In this document: positions 7,174 through 15,614 of the stretch, piece after piece
How positions within the stretch are numbered: the stretch's first letter is position 1
Layout: each line of letters begins with the position of its first letter
Assembly (NCBI GenBank): GCA_027692465.1
Contig: JAQEYU010000004.1
Span: 205,865-269,864, forward strand
Length of the DNA stretch: 64,000 bases
Source: Enterococcaceae bacterium OF42-14pH9A
Lineage (GTDB): Bacteria; Bacillota; Bacilli; Lactobacillales; Enterococcaceae
Direction: 5' to 3'
Position numbers and translations under genes: made by a program
The notes under the pieces: generated by a model
What the model saw: only the letters and a program-made list of their open reading frames with translations
What the model was told of the DNA's origin: nothing
Database searches by the model: none

Positions 7174-9468
7174 TCAGACCTGGATGACACCGGCCTTTTT
7201 CATTTCTTCAAAGACCGTCTGAGTAGCCAGTGGAATCTGATTGATCGCCACGCCGGTTGCGTTTTTCACCGCGTTGCGGATCGCCGGTGCCGGTGAACAA
7301 AGCGGATTTTCGCCGAGGGATTTGTTTCCGTAAGGCCCCAGCGGATCAGCAACTTCCACGAATTCGTGTTCAAAGTCCGGCAAATCCATCATCGTCGGAA
7401 TCTTGTAATCCAGCAGGTTGTTGTTCAATGGTTTGCCGGCCGCGCTGTAACGCAGGCCTTCGCTCAAGCCGAAAGCTACGCCCATCGCCATGCCGCCTTC
7501 CACCTGGCCGCCTGCCAAGAGCGGGTTGATGATCTTGCCGGAATCATGGACGTTCATACAGCTCAAGAGGGTTACCCGACCGGTCTCCACATCGACTTCG
7601 ACTTCCGCAAAGGTACAGCCGGTGGCATAGGAATTGTGGTGAACATTCACCGAAGATTCCGCCACGATGGCCCGCCCGTGCTGCATATCATAAAAGGAAG
7701 CCAGGGCGAAATCTGCCAAGGGAGCGATCACCTGGCTGTTGTGGGCGTAGACGATCTGATCGTTTTCGATATCCATATATTCCGGGCGGATGTCGTACAT
7801 TTCGGCGGCCCGAGTCAGGATCTTTTCCTTCATTTTTTCCGCACATTCCCGCACGGCAAACCCGGTGATGTAGCTCTGACGGGAGGCGTAGGCGCCGGTG
7901 TCGAAAGGATCGATATCGGTATCGGTCATAGCGTCCCGGATGATCTTGTCATAGCTGACCCCCAGCGTTTCGGCGGCCATCTGACTGAAGGTGGCATCTG
8001 AACCCTGCCCAATTTCAGTAGCCCCCAGCATCAGCTTGAAGGAACCGTCCTGGATCAGGATCAGGCGGGCACCGGAGACTTCCAGCCCGAAAGGATAAGT
8101 CCCGGAACCGTAAGAAAAGCTGGCAACCCCTACACCGCGGCGTTTTGAGCCTTCTTTGTATTGCAGACTTTCCTGCAGCTTGCGGTCGTAATCGAAAGCT
8201 TCCCGGCCTTTTTGCAGGCAGTCGTTGACTTTGAAGGTGAACTGCTGAATCTTGCTCAAAGGGTTCAAATAGCCTTCCGGACGACCGTTTTTGATGCGAA
8301 ACTCGATGGGATCCATTCCCACTTTGTCAGCACAATCGTCAATTACCGACTCCAGGGCATACATGACCTGCGGGATACCGTAGCCCCGCATCGCACCGGC
8401 TGCGGCGATATTAGTGTAAATGGTTTTTGCAGCATAACGGAGATTTTCCGTCGTATATAGGGAATTGATGAAGGTCCCGCCTTTGCCGCCGATCGCGTGG
8501 CCGTGGGAAGCATAGCCCCCTTGGTTACTCAACACGCTGAAATCGATGGCAGTGATGGTCCCGTCTTTTTTCAAACCGATGGCAATGTCATAGTCGATCG
8601 CATGGCGGGTACGAGTGTTGGCCAGTGATTCTTCACGAGTCAGGTTGATCTTCACCGGCCGGCCGCCGCACAACATACTGAGGGCAACGGTCAACGGTTC
8701 AATGGTCACGTCTTGTTTGTTCCCGAAACCGCCGCCGATAAACGGTTTTTTCACGCGAATCTGCGACCAGGAAATCCCCAAGGCCTGGCCGATAATCCGG
8801 CGGCAGATATGCGGAATCTGGGTGGAGCTGATGCAGACCCAGCGTTGATCTTCATTGCGAAAAGCGACCGCCACTTGTTTTTCCATGTGGGCGTGCTGTT
8901 GAATCCCGGTGGAAAACTGTTCTTTGATCACAAAATCAGCTGTTGCCAAGCCGTCTTCCACATCTCCGAAACCGACATTGGTATTGGCGATTATATTGTC
9001 TCTTTCCTCGTGGATCCGGCGGGCATCCGGTGCCATCGCTTCTTGCGGCGTCAGGTAGACGGGGTATTCTTCGTAGGTGACTTTGATCTTGGCCAGGGCT
9101 TTTTCCGCCTCCAGCTCCGTTTGGGCCACCACAGCGGCGATCTCTTCGCCATAAACCCGGATATTGCGGTTGAGCATCAGGCGGTCTTCGATATCCCGCT
9201 TGGCTTCAACCATGGCGTAGGGGTGACCGGCCGTCGCATATTGGTTCTGGGGCAGATCCTCCGGCAGGACAATCTTGATGACGCCGGGCATTTGCGCCGC
9301 CTCGGTGATGTCGTAGCTCAGCACCCGGCCATGGGCGATGGTGGCGCGGAGGATCTTGGCATGCAGGCAGTTCAGGATCGGGAAGTCGTCGGTGAAATTG
9401 GCTTCTCCTTTGACCTTAGCCACCGCATCCCAGCGGCGCTCTTTTTCTCCGACAGTTGCGTTTTTCAT
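7174..9468 (-). CDS. xdhA: Xanthine dehydrogenase-family molybdenum-binding subunit
   Basis: The 764-residue catalytic subunit of a molybdenum hydroxylase, with an N-terminal a/b hammerhead domain (WDAVAKVKGEANFTDDFP) followed by the molybdopterin-binding domains. Recognisable segments are GGGFGNKQD, MRGYGIPQVMYALE, GATEIGQGSDATFSQ and SLGENPLCSPAPAIRNAV near the C-terminus. The Glu in the last matches the catalytic Glu of the family. It needs molybdopterin cofactor, and no maturation gene for it lies in this window. The start at 9468 (MKNATVGEKERRW) follows AAGGAGA; the upstream Met codons lack one. It is the first gene of the operon, and its upstream region has three candidate regulatory sites. 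Confidence 0.88.
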   Translation of the reverse strand: MKNATVGEKERRWDAVAKVKGEANFTDDFPILNCLHAKILRATIAHGRVLSYDITEAAQMPGVIKIVLPEDLPQNQYATAGHPYAMVEAKRDIEDRLMLNRNIRVYGEEIAAVVAQTELEAEKALAKIKVTYEEYPVYLTPQEAMAPDARRIHEERDNIIANTNVGFGDVEDGLATADFVIKEQFSTGIQQHAHMEKQVAVAFRNEDQRWVCISSTQIPHICRRIIGQALGISWSQIRVKKPFIGGGFGNKQDVTIEPLTVALSMLCGGRPVKINLTREESLANTRTRHAIDYDIAIGLKKDGTITAIDFSVLSNQGGYASHGHAIGGKGGTFINSLYTTENLRYAAKTIYTNIAAAGAMRGYGIPQVMYALESVIDDCADKVGMDPIEFRIKNGRPEGYLNPLSKIQQFTFKVNDCLQKGREAFDYDRKLQESLQYKEGSKRRGVGVASFSYGSGTYPFGLEVSGARLILIQDGSFKLMLGATEIGQGSDATFSQMAAETLGVSYDKIIRDAMTDTDIDPFDTGAYASRQSYITGFAVRECAEKMKEKILTRAAEMYDIRPEYMDIENDQIVYAHNSQVIAPLADFALASFYDMQHGRAIVAESSVNVHHNSYATGCTFAEVEVDVETGRVTLLSCMNVHDSGKIINPLLAGGQVEGGMAMGVAFGLSEGLRYSAAGKPLNNNLLDYKIPTMMDLPDFEHEFVEVADPLGPYGNKSLGENPLCSPAPAIRNAVKNATGVAINQIPLATQTVFEEMKKAGVIQV

Positions 9469-9538
9469 GATAAATCTCCTTTCTGATAACACTTCACCCT
9501 CCGCAAATAAGCGGTAGGACGCAGTTCTGGTGATTTTT

Positions 9539-9572
9539 AAATAATTTTTGAATTATAAAATAAAAATTATTT
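9539..9572 (-). promoter_or_regulatory. AT-rich 11-bp inverted repeat upstream of the xanthine dehydrogenase operon
   Basis: AAATAATTTTT at 9539-9549 is the exact reverse complement of AAAAATTATTT at 9562-9572, with a 12-base AT-rich spacer. It lies 71-104 bases upstream of the first gene. It is a good size for a dimeric regulator site but matches no consensus I know. Confidence 0.45.
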
Positions 9573-9594
9573 AGTTTGATGCTTAAAAAAACAC

Positions 9595-9632
9595 CGTGTA
9601 TGAATGTACACGATATTTGGAAACGCTTTATA
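9595..9632 (-). promoter_or_regulatory. Candidate operator plus cre-like site upstream of the xanthine dehydrogenase operon
   Basis: CGTGTA at 9595-9600 and TACACG at 9607-9612 form an inverted repeat. Next to it, TTGGAAACGCTTTATA at 9617-9632 differs at one position from the CcpA cre consensus WTGNAANCGNWNNCWW. This suggests carbon control of purine catabolism. The sites are inferred from pattern alone. Confidence 0.4.
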
Positions 9633-9733
9633 TCTATTGCGATTCTAGCATTGTCATTGAGGCAATACAATCAGCTTTCTAATTTAATAACGTTTAGAGA
9701 CAGCATTGGGAAAAGTATACAAAAACGGTGACA

Positions 9734-9819
9734 TTTCGTCCCCGAATTGACGGGGCGAAAGAAGCGGTTTAGACCGGTTCAAAAACATTTAAATAACATT
9801 GAGAAATATTCTCAATGTT
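9734..9819. repeat. Two hairpins in the gene-free stretch upstream of the purine operon
   Basis: TTTCG-T-CCCCG (9734-9744) pairs with CGGGGCGAAA (9751-9760). AACATTGAGAA (9795-9805) pairs perfectly with TTCTCAATGTT (9809-9819) around a three-base loop, and is followed by GTGTTTTTA. The second could be a weak bidirectional terminator. No gene is supported between 9493 and 10268. Confidence 0.5.
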
Positions 9820-10005
9820 CGTGTTTTTATGGATAACGGAAATTTAAGCTGATTTATCAGTTGCTATCGGAGGGGGAGGAGGCGTTATCTTTTTTAAAAT
9901 ATAACGATTGTGGTTGGGCGGGAAGCAGCTGGGAAGGTGATAACTCTTTGCGGTACAGGCACATTATGTGTGAAAAAAAGCATACGGAGCTGATTTATCA
10001 AATAA

Positions 10006-10039
10006 GCCGCCCTTGTCGTTGGAAATTGACAAGGGCGGC
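10006..10039. repeat. Perfect 12-bp hairpin of unknown role
   Basis: GCCGCCCTTGTC at 10006-10017 pairs with GACAAGGGCGGC at 10028-10039 around a ten-base loop. No T-tract follows on the plus strand and only an AT-rich stretch precedes it. Confidence 0.5.
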
Positions 10040-10190
10040 CGGTGATGATTTCTGCTTACTCGACAGGTGCCTTTTCCTGTAGGACCAATGGGGCAAACCA
10101 ATTTGAAGAAAAAATGTTATCGATTGAATCGAATAAGTTGCGGCTGTCAGCTATTTTGTCCGACAAGGCATTGATGAAGTTTTTTCGTTC

Positions 10191-10209
10191 GTTTTCAGAC
10201 ACGCCCTAG
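10191..10209. mobile_element. Solo end of the MITE-like element found at 15.2 and 25.2 kb
   Basis: GTTTTCAGACACGCCCTAG matches the terminal inverted repeat of the ~163-bp elements at 15199-15361 and 25171-25334. A partner end is not recognisable to the left, so this is a decayed or truncated copy. Confidence 0.5.
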
Positions 10210-10268
10210 TGCCATTTCAGCTTTTCATAAATGTATAGTGGTTAGAGCAAGAAGAAAAAGTTCACCGG

Positions 10269-10499
10269 GTGCAGGTCTGTGTGTCAGAGCTGGAAGCAAT
10301 CTGCGGAAGATGCTCAGCTCGGGATCGCTCTCGCTCCATTCTGATTTATTATCCAGATGGCGCTATTCGACAAGTAGAAAGCGTCCAAGAAGCTGTGGAT
10401 CTTTTGGGTTGTTCCAAAACCACAGTTGTTCGCTCCCTTGAAATTGCCAATCCGGTACTGAAAGGTTTTGCAAAAGGAATTATCTTTAGCGATACTTGA
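10269..10499 (+). CDS. Small hypothetical protein with a NUMOD/HTH-like segment
   Basis: An open frame of 76 codons beginning at GTG. Its C-terminal half, with YPDGAIRQVESVQEAVDLLG followed by CSKTTVVRSL, resembles the short helix-turn-helix NUMOD-type modules found in homing endonucleases and phage proteins. No clear ribosome binding site is seen, and the N-terminal 25 residues are Arg/Cys-rich and may not be translated. It sits just upstream of the RelBE-like pair. It could be a remnant of a larger gene. Confidence 0.35.
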   Translation: MQVCVSELEAICGRCSARDRSRSILIYYPDGAIRQVESVQEAVDLLGCSKTTVVRSLEIANPVLKGFAKGIIFSDT

Positions 10500-10523
10500 C
10501 TATTGATAAAACGCCATGTGTGT

Positions 10524-10536
10524 ATTACAATGTAAT
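10524..10536 (+). promoter_or_regulatory. Palindromic operator of the toxin-antitoxin operon
   Basis: ATTACA-A-TGTAAT is a perfect palindrome located 20 bases before the antitoxin start and directly ahead of its ribosome binding site. A TTGACT at 10496-10501 could be the -35 element. Antitoxin autoregulation through such a palindrome is usual for type II systems. Confidence 0.5.
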
Positions 10537-10555
10537 ATGAAAGAAGGGATAAATT

Positions 10556-10786
10556 ATGGCAATGATTACTATTCGAGTAAGTGACTCCGAAAAAGAGTGG
10601 CTATCCTATATGGCAGAATTCTATGATATCACGTTATCTGAATTACTAAAAAAATATTCAATGGAGCAACTAGAAGATGAGTATGATAGACAAACCGCTG
10701 AAATTGCTCATAAACGTTGGGTGGAAGGTGGAAAACAAACAATATCTATGGAAGAAATGCTAGAAGAATTTGGTGGACTTTCATGA
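10556..10786 (+). CDS. RelB/DUF6290-type antitoxin
   Basis: A 76-residue protein. The N-terminal MAMITIRVSDSEKEWL strand and the following helices are typical of ribbon-helix-helix antitoxins, and the acidic C-terminal half (EEMLEEFGGLS) would wrap the toxin. It binds and neutralises the RelE-like toxin encoded next and probably represses the operon. AAGAAGGG precedes the ATG. Its stop overlaps the toxin start (ATGA), so translation is coupled. Confidence 0.8.
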   Translation: MAMITIRVSDSEKEWLSYMAEFYDITLSELLKKYSMEQLEDEYDRQTAEIAHKRWVEGGKQTISMEEMLEEFGGLS

Positions 10787-11049
10787 GTTATCGGTTGGTA
10801 TTTACACCGGAAATTCAAAAGCAGTTTAGAAAAATGGATAAGCACCAAGCAACGTTAATTACACGATGGCTTTATCAAAATATAGATGGAGTTGATGATC
10901 CGAGAAAATATGGTAAGGGTCTGACAGCAAATCGTGTAGGACAGTGGAGATATAGAATCGGGAAATATAGGGTGCTAGTAGAAATTGAAGACAACGAGCT
11001 TATTGTACTAGCTATACAAGTGGGACATCGGCGTAGCATTTACGATTAA
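10783..11049 (+). CDS. RelE/ParE-family toxin
   Basis: An 88-residue toxin of the RelE/ParE fold: MSYRLVFTPEIQKQFRKMDK at the N-terminus, then GLTANRVGQWRYRIGKYRVLVEIED and a C-terminal VGHRRSIYD. The basic residues and the R-x-G-x-YR pattern are typical of RelE-type mRNA interferases, which cut mRNA in the ribosome. The start is the ATG that overlaps the antitoxin stop; a longer frame from 10717 lies inside the antitoxin gene and is not used. Confidence 0.82.
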   Translation: MSYRLVFTPEIQKQFRKMDKHQATLITRWLYQNIDGVDDPRKYGKGLTANRVGQWRYRIGKYRVLVEIEDNELIVLAIQVGHRRSIYD

Positions 11050-11252
11050 GTGCTGAATAATTCACGAAATGGTTGGTTATGAAACTTTCAATTGAGGTAT
11101 CCTTAAAGGAGAGACCTCTTTTCTTTTACCTCTCTTTGGAAAAAGTTACCAAAACCGTTTGGAATCAGTCCATCTAAGCATTTTCATATATTTGGAACGA
11201 TTCAAATTCTTAATGGGTGTAAAATTCTTCAGAATCATGTTACAATATAAAT

Positions 11253-11380
11253 GAAAAGAGGCCCTGCTGTAACAGAGCCCCTTGAGACAAGCCGTTTTAA
11301 GAACGGTGGTTAACAGACAATTATATTCTTAAAAGAAATAACCGCCGCCTTCCAAAGCTAGACGGTTATTTCTTTTTGGT
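11253..11380 (+). ncRNA. Antisense RNA antitoxin of the type I pair
   Basis: An extended -10 (TGTTACAAT ending at 11246) predicts a plus-strand transcript from about 11253 that ends at the 14-bp terminator stem at 11331-11376. Its segment GCCGTTTTAAGAACGG (11291-11306) forms a hairpin as in the antisense RNAs of holin-like toxins of Lactobacillales. The 3' part is complementary to the end of the toxin mRNA, so the two RNAs converge and overlap. The exact 5' end is inferred. Confidence 0.6.
11331..11376. terminator. Convergent bidirectional terminator of the type I toxin and its antisense RNA
   Basis: AAAAGAAATAACCG at 11331-11344 pairs perfectly with CGGTTATTTCTTTT at 11363-11376. A- and T-rich flanks make it work in both directions. 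The toxin stop codon lies inside the right arm. Confidence 0.75.
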
Positions 11381-11491
11381 TTTTTCCACTTTGTCACTAA
11401 TCCTGGTGTCAATGTACGTTAGCAAGGAGATCAAAAATGATCCACCCGCAAACAACAAAGCAACCAAGGCAATGACAGCTTCAATCGGCAA
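11366..11491 (-). CDS. Holin-like type I toxin (TxpA/Fst-like), 41 residues
   Basis: Read on the minus strand from a TTG start, the peptide begins MPIEAVIALVALLFAGGS, continues FLISLLTYIDTRISDKVE and ends KTKKK. It has one hydrophobic transmembrane helix and a charged, Lys-rich C-terminus. This is the form of the putative holin-like toxins of Lactobacillales, which depolarise the membrane when not blocked by antisense RNA. AAAGGAGAGG lies seven to eight bases before the TTG. A TATAAT on the minus strand (plus coordinates 11588-11593) could drive it with a ~90-base leader. No other gene is seen in 11492-11987. Confidence 0.72.
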   Translation of the reverse strand: MPIEAVIALVALLFAGGSFLISLLTYIDTRISDKVEKTKKK

Positions 11492-11987
11492 AAGGCCTCT
11501 CCTTTCATAGATTTAGCACTTACAAGCATAGGCACCACCTCCACTTCCAGATAGCCACCGTCCATAATACTTCTAGATCTCTGCTACATTATACCTCAGA
11601 TTGTGCCACTTTAGAAACCTCTTTCGTCCTTAGGGCAGCAAGCCTTTTGGACTATTTTTGTGCCAAATTTTGCGTTTGTTTCTACCATTGTTGCGTGGTT
11701 TTCCAGCGGCAAAATGGTTCGTCAGCATAGGACATGTCTCCTGGATCCGGCGTTTCGTTTGAAAAGAACAACTTCCAAGCGCAATTGACAGCAGCGCTTG
11801 TTGTTTTGAGGCACGCTGCTCGGCCCTAGTTCGCCATTTTTGCCATCGTCAGCAAGGTCTTCCAACTACAGAAGGGCAGCGTGAGGCCTGCCCGTGTCGG
11901 CCGCTCATGGTATACTGGAAAAAAGCTTTTCAGCAGGCACGTTGGCGAGGAACTGTGAGCCGCGCGCTTGCTGTGAAAGGAGGCAGT

Positions 11988-13721
11988 ATGCAGCTGGAAA
12001 AACTTTATCCCGGAGACTTTCTGCAGGCAGATTCAGTGTTCAACGACAGCCGCCTGATTCTGCCGTTTTACGGCAGTCATTCCCGCGGGCGGGAGCAGCT
12101 TTTGGCAGCGGTCAAAGATGGGGCCGCCTATCAAATAGAAGCGTACGGCTACCGGTTTTATCTGGCGGCCACCGAAGAGCTGCGCAACACGTTGACGGTG
12201 ACGAACCTGTTGGCCGCCCCGCTGGATGACCGGCTGCCCCGTCTCACGGGCAATGGGAACGGCGAGCTGACTTGGCGCCGTTTGCTGGAGGTCTTGGAAC
12301 GGACGGCCCGCAGCCGCTTTGTGACCAAGCTGACTATCGCCTTGACCACCACCGCTGCCAACCAGGCGTGGCTGGAGGCACAGGGCTATCAGTCCTGTAC
12401 GGCGGGATTTGAAAAAGAACTGACTTACCGGACCGGGCTGGTGCTGGGAGGCGGGGGAGCCCGGGGTGCTTACCAGATTGGTGTCTGGGAAGCCTTACAG
12501 GAGCTGGAAATCCCGCTGCAGGTAGTGACGGGGGCTTCGGTGGGGGCACTCAACGGCGGTCTGATCCTGGTAGGAGATGTGGCGGCGGCTAAAAAACTGT
12601 GGCTGGCCATCAGCACTGAGCAGGTCCTGCAGTTTCCCCGTGCGGCTGCCGACAACACCAGTCTGACCCGCCTGCTGCAGCAGATCCAGTCGCTGACGGT
12701 CACGGCGCTGCGGGAAAACGGCGCCAGCACCCGGCCTTTGGAGCAGCTGATCTATGCCGCGTTGGACGAAGAACAGATGCGCAACAACCCTGCCGAGCTG
12801 TACGTCTGCACCACCCGCCTGCCGGATTTTGCCGAGCAGGTGGTCCACTTTGACAAAAGCGACTGCGCCGGCAATCTGCAGTGGCTGATCGCGTCGGCGT
12901 CCTTTTACCCGGCGATGAAAGCCAAGGAAATCGCCGGCAGCTACTATATTGATGGCGGCTACCGCAACAACTTGCCGGTGGACGTGGCGCTGGCACAAGA
13001 CGTCAGTGAATTAATCGTGGTGGACGTCAAAGGTCCCGGTTTCGTCAAACGAACGCCGATCCCGGAAAGCGTGGCAACTCTGCCCTTTGATTCCCCGTGG
13101 ACCTTGGGCAGTTTTCTGGTGTTTGACCGGGAACGCTCCCGCATCAACTGCCGACTGGGCTATTTGGAAACGATGAAATACTTCGGCCGCGGTCACGGTC
13201 TGTGGTACACCTTCAGCGATGACGGGCAGGCCGCCTTAAACAAAGCGTGGCGCCGCTTTTGCCGCCGCCTGCAGCAGGCAGAAGATCCGCTGTGGGGCAT
13301 CATCAAAAGCAAGACCTTTTGGAGCCGCTTGAACAAGGCCTACAGGGGAAAAGTGGTCTTCGAGACTGCCGGAATGGCGTTAGCGGAGCTGTGTGGCGGG
13401 CTGTTGAATGTCCCGCCGGAGGATGCTTACGAAGCCGCTGAATTTCTTGGCGCCTTGAATGCTGCCGCCAGCGACCAGACAGAACCCATCGAAGGCGTCC
13501 TGTCGGTGGCGGAATGGCTGCATCAGTATCGGGAACGCTTATTGGCGATTTCCGATACGCGGCAGCTGTTGTACTGGCAGCGGAGCTTTACTGCAAAAAC
13601 TCCCATTACGCAAGCGTTGCGGCAACTGTTGGATCTGACTCCGGTGACCGCGGTGGCCGGCGCCTTTTTAGCAGAATTGATCAGGACCGCTGCCCAAAAC
13701 AAGGATGATTTGCAGCATTGA
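11988..13721 (+). CDS. Patatin-like phospholipase with extra N- and C-terminal regions
   Basis: A 577-residue protein. Residues ~150-380 form a patatin domain: LVLGGGGARGAYQIG (oxyanion loop), GASVGALNG (G-x-S-x-G nucleophile) and DGGYRNNLPVDVA (catalytic Asp of the Ser-Asp dyad). Such enzymes hydrolyse acyl chains of phospholipids or lipids. The first ~140 residues (up to ANQAWLEAQGYQSCTAGFEKEL) resemble the end of a GNAT acetyltransferase fold, which is unusual here. The C-terminal ~200 residues are helical and unassigned. The start at 11988 follows AAAGGAGG; a longer frame from 11907 lacks one. Confidence 0.8.
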   Translation: MQLEKLYPGDFLQADSVFNDSRLILPFYGSHSRGREQLLAAVKDGAAYQIEAYGYRFYLAATEELRNTLTVTNLLAAPLDDRLPRLTGNGNGELTWRRLLEVLERTARSRFVTKLTIALTTTAANQAWLEAQGYQSCTAGFEKELTYRTGLVLGGGGARGAYQIGVWEALQELEIPLQVVTGASVGALNGGLILVGDVAAAKKLWLAISTEQVLQFPRAAADNTSLTRLLQQIQSLTVTALRENGASTRPLEQLIYAALDEEQMRNNPAELYVCTTRLPDFAEQVVHFDKSDCAGNLQWLIASASFYPAMKAKEIAGSYYIDGGYRNNLPVDVALAQDVSELIVVDVKGPGFVKRTPIPESVATLPFDSPWTLGSFLVFDRERSRINCRLGYLETMKYFGRGHGLWYTFSDDGQAALNKAWRRFCRRLQQAEDPLWGIIKSKTFWSRLNKAYRGKVVFETAGMALAELCGGLLNVPPEDAYEAAEFLGALNAAASDQTEPIEGVLSVAEWLHQYRERLLAISDTRQLLYWQRSFTAKTPITQALRQLLDLTPVTAVAGAFLAELIRTAAQNKDDLQH

Positions 13722-13895
13722 CCACCCGATACAGCCGAAAAAAACGAAATTTTCACCGGACCTTCCGGGCAGCGACTGCCGAGAGTTCCCGCTGCGGTCG
13801 GTGCTCAGCCCTTGGGAGCGGCCGTGAAACAAAAGGACAGACCCGGCAGTTTAGTTCGCCGAAGCAAAGTATAAACGAATATTGGAGGAGATCGT

Positions 13896-14114
13896 ATGGC
13901 ACAGGAATTTTCATTTGAGATCGTAGAGGAGATCGCCGTTCTTTCGGAAAATCCGAAGGGCTGGCGCAAGGAATTCAATCTGGTAAGCTGGAACGGACGC
14001 CCGCCGAAGTTCGACATCAGAGACTGGGCGCCGGATCACGAGAAGATGGGCAAAGGCGTGACCTTGAGCAATGAGGAATTCGCAGCATTGAAAGCAGCAA
14101 TCGAAAAAATGTGA
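13896..14114 (+). CDS. YdbC-like protein (PC4/YdbC ssDNA-binding family)
   Basis: A 72-residue protein with the YdbC/PC4 family pattern: GWRKEFNLVSWNGRPPKFDIRDW-like core strand, then WAPDHEKMGKGVTLSNEEFAALK. Members form dimers that bind single-stranded DNA and are thought to act in transcription or replication. A strong TTGGAGGAG sits eight bases before the ATG. The gene lies alone between the patatin gene and yicC. Confidence 0.85.
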   Translation: MAQEFSFEIVEEIAVLSENPKGWRKEFNLVSWNGRPPKFDIRDWAPDHEKMGKGVTLSNEEFAALKAAIEKM

Positions 14115-14224
14115 GCTGCTGATTGACGAAGGCAGCGAGAGTTTGAGCCCGCCGCCCGCGCCCGATTGCAGCGCTGCGGTGGGCCGGTATTTCAGATAAA
14201 GTAAAACAAAGTGAGGGAAAACAG

Positions 14225-15112
14225 ATGATCAAGAGCATGACCGGCTTTGGCAAAGGTCGGGAAGAAAACGCAGGCTACACCGTTGAAGTAGAGATCAAAA
14301 GCGTCAATCACCGCTTTTTGGATATCCAGATCCGCAGTCCCAAACAGGTGAATCCCTATGAGGGCGTAATCCGGCAACTCATCAAAGAGCGCCTTCCCCG
14401 TGGGCGGGTGGAGGTCTTCGTCACTGTCAAAGAGACCGCCGACGATACCAAAAAGGTGGCCGTCCACTGGGGGCTGGTGGACCAACTGGTGAAGGAGCTG
14501 AAGTCAGAAGCCGCTGCCCGCTACGGTGAAACCGATTTGGAAGTAGCTGCCATTTTACAGCAGCTGGTGACTTTGCCGGACTTCGTGGAAATCAAAGAAG
14601 ACAAAGCCGACGATACCGGTCTGGAGGCTCTTTTGCGGACCGCCGTCAGCCAAGCTGCTGATCAAAACGCTGCTAGCAGAGAACAAGAAGGAGCCGGCCT
14701 GGCTGTTGTCATGCAGGAAAACCGCCAGACGATCGGGAGCGCACTTTCCCGCCTGCAGGAGTTCGTTGCGGTCTATGAAGAGGAATACCGCAGCCGGTTT
14801 GAGAAAAAATTGCAGGACTATCTGGGTGAGACCGTCGATCAGGAGCGCCTCCTCACCGAGCTGGCACTGCTTTTGGAACGGGGCGACATCCACGAAGAGC
14901 TGGACCGCCTGACGATCCATCTGCAAAAATTCGACGACCTGATGACCGCCGCCGAACCGGTTGGTCGTGAGTTGGACTTTTTGATCCAGGAGATGAACCG
15001 GGAAATCAACACCATCGGCTCCAAATCCGGCGCCATCCTGATCAAAGAATTGGTGGTCCAAATGAAGACCACCGTTGAAAAAATCCGGGAACAAGTGCAA
15101 AACGTGGAGTAG
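14225..15112 (+). CDS. yicC: YicC family endoribonuclease
   Basis: A 295-residue YicC protein. MIKSMTGFGKG at the N-terminus and the C-terminal DUF1732 region (ELDFLIQEMNREINTIGSKS) are diagnostic. The family has endoribonuclease activity on RNA in bacteria. In Bacillota it usually sits next to remA, gmk and rpoZ. Here it is separated from gmk by ~9 kb containing CRISPR-Cas and a toxin-antitoxin pair, which indicates insertion into the conserved order. GTGAGGGAAAACAG precedes the start. Confidence 0.92.
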   Translation: MIKSMTGFGKGREENAGYTVEVEIKSVNHRFLDIQIRSPKQVNPYEGVIRQLIKERLPRGRVEVFVTVKETADDTKKVAVHWGLVDQLVKELKSEAAARYGETDLEVAAILQQLVTLPDFVEIKEDKADDTGLEALLRTAVSQAADQNAASREQEGAGLAVVMQENRQTIGSALSRLQEFVAVYEEEYRSRFEKKLQDYLGETVDQERLLTELALLLERGDIHEELDRLTIHLQKFDDLMTAAEPVGRELDFLIQEMNREINTIGSKSGAILIKELVVQMKTTVEKIREQVQNVE

Positions 15113-15143
15113 GGGACAGAAATAGTATAAATATAATGAGAGA

Positions 15144-15181
15144 GTGGTCTTCAGATTGTTGGTCTGAGGATCATTTTTTTT
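15144..15181 (+). terminator. Rho-independent terminator of yicC
   Basis: GTGGTCTTCAGA (15144-15155) pairs with TCTGAGGATCAT (15163-15174) using three G-U pairs, followed by an eight-base T-run. Confidence 0.75.
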
Positions 15182-15198
15182 GCTTTTTTTCGTTGAAC

Positions 15199-15361
15199 TA
15201 GGGTGCGTCTGAAAACTCTGGGGGATCCAGATTTTTGCGGACTTTTTGCCGAAATCAAGGAGTAAAGCGCAGCTTATGTGGTGCAAAGCTAAGCATTTAC
15301 GACGCAGATTGCGGTAAAAAGGACCAAAATATCTGCCACTGGAGTTTTCAGACACGCCCTA
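15199..15361. mobile_element. MITE-like element, copy B (163 bp)
   Basis: The ends are TAGGGTGCGTCTGAAAACTC and GAGTTTTCAGACACGCCCTA, near-perfect terminal inverted repeats. The whole unit is an almost identical reverse complement of the copy at 25171-25334. It encodes nothing, as expected for a MITE mobilised by a transposase elsewhere. The terminal TA dinucleotides may be the duplicated target. The 15362-15555 remainder before the cas9 promoter shows no gene. Confidence 0.75.
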
Positions 15362-15555
15362 AGATCACAATTTGAAAAGGCAGCATAAACCTTATTATGG
15401 CTACCTTGAGGAAATAGAAGTGCGGTGTATCGGAAAACTCTGGTGACAGTTTGTTTTTACCATCACGGACAGTCTGAGGGCAAAGCTGCATATTGGCAAG
15501 TACGCCCAAATATGTGTATTACTGGATTTTCCCAATACGTCGAAAGGGTAGATAA

Positions 15556-15584
15556 TTGTTCTTCCGAAATTCTTTTGGTAAAAT
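15556..15584 (+). promoter_or_regulatory. Promoter of the cas operon
   Basis: TTGTTC at 15556-15561, a 17-base spacer, then TAAAAT at 15579-15584. It lies 30 bases before the cas9 start and is close to the vegetative consensus. Confidence 0.6.
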
Positions 15585-15614
15585 TTAGAAAACGCTTTAT
15601 TTATGGAGGGGAAT

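Noticed and set aside
7366..9486. Several plus-strand frames of up to 257 codons
   Set aside because: All are antisense to the molybdenum subunit gene, whose motifs are clear.
9469..9860. Molybdenum-cofactor or purine riboswitch upstream of the xanthine dehydrogenase operon
   Set aside because: I could not match conserved core sequences of either riboswitch on the minus strand; only small inverted repeats are present.
9861..10082. 73-codon plus-strand frame upstream of the RelBE pair
   Set aside because: It runs through a perfect 12-bp hairpin, has no family similarity and shows Cys/Arg/Leu composition typical of chance frames.
15362..15555. Possible tracrRNA or small RNA upstream of cas9
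   Set aside because: No anti-repeat was found there. The true anti-repeat with promoter and terminator lies between cas9 and cas1.
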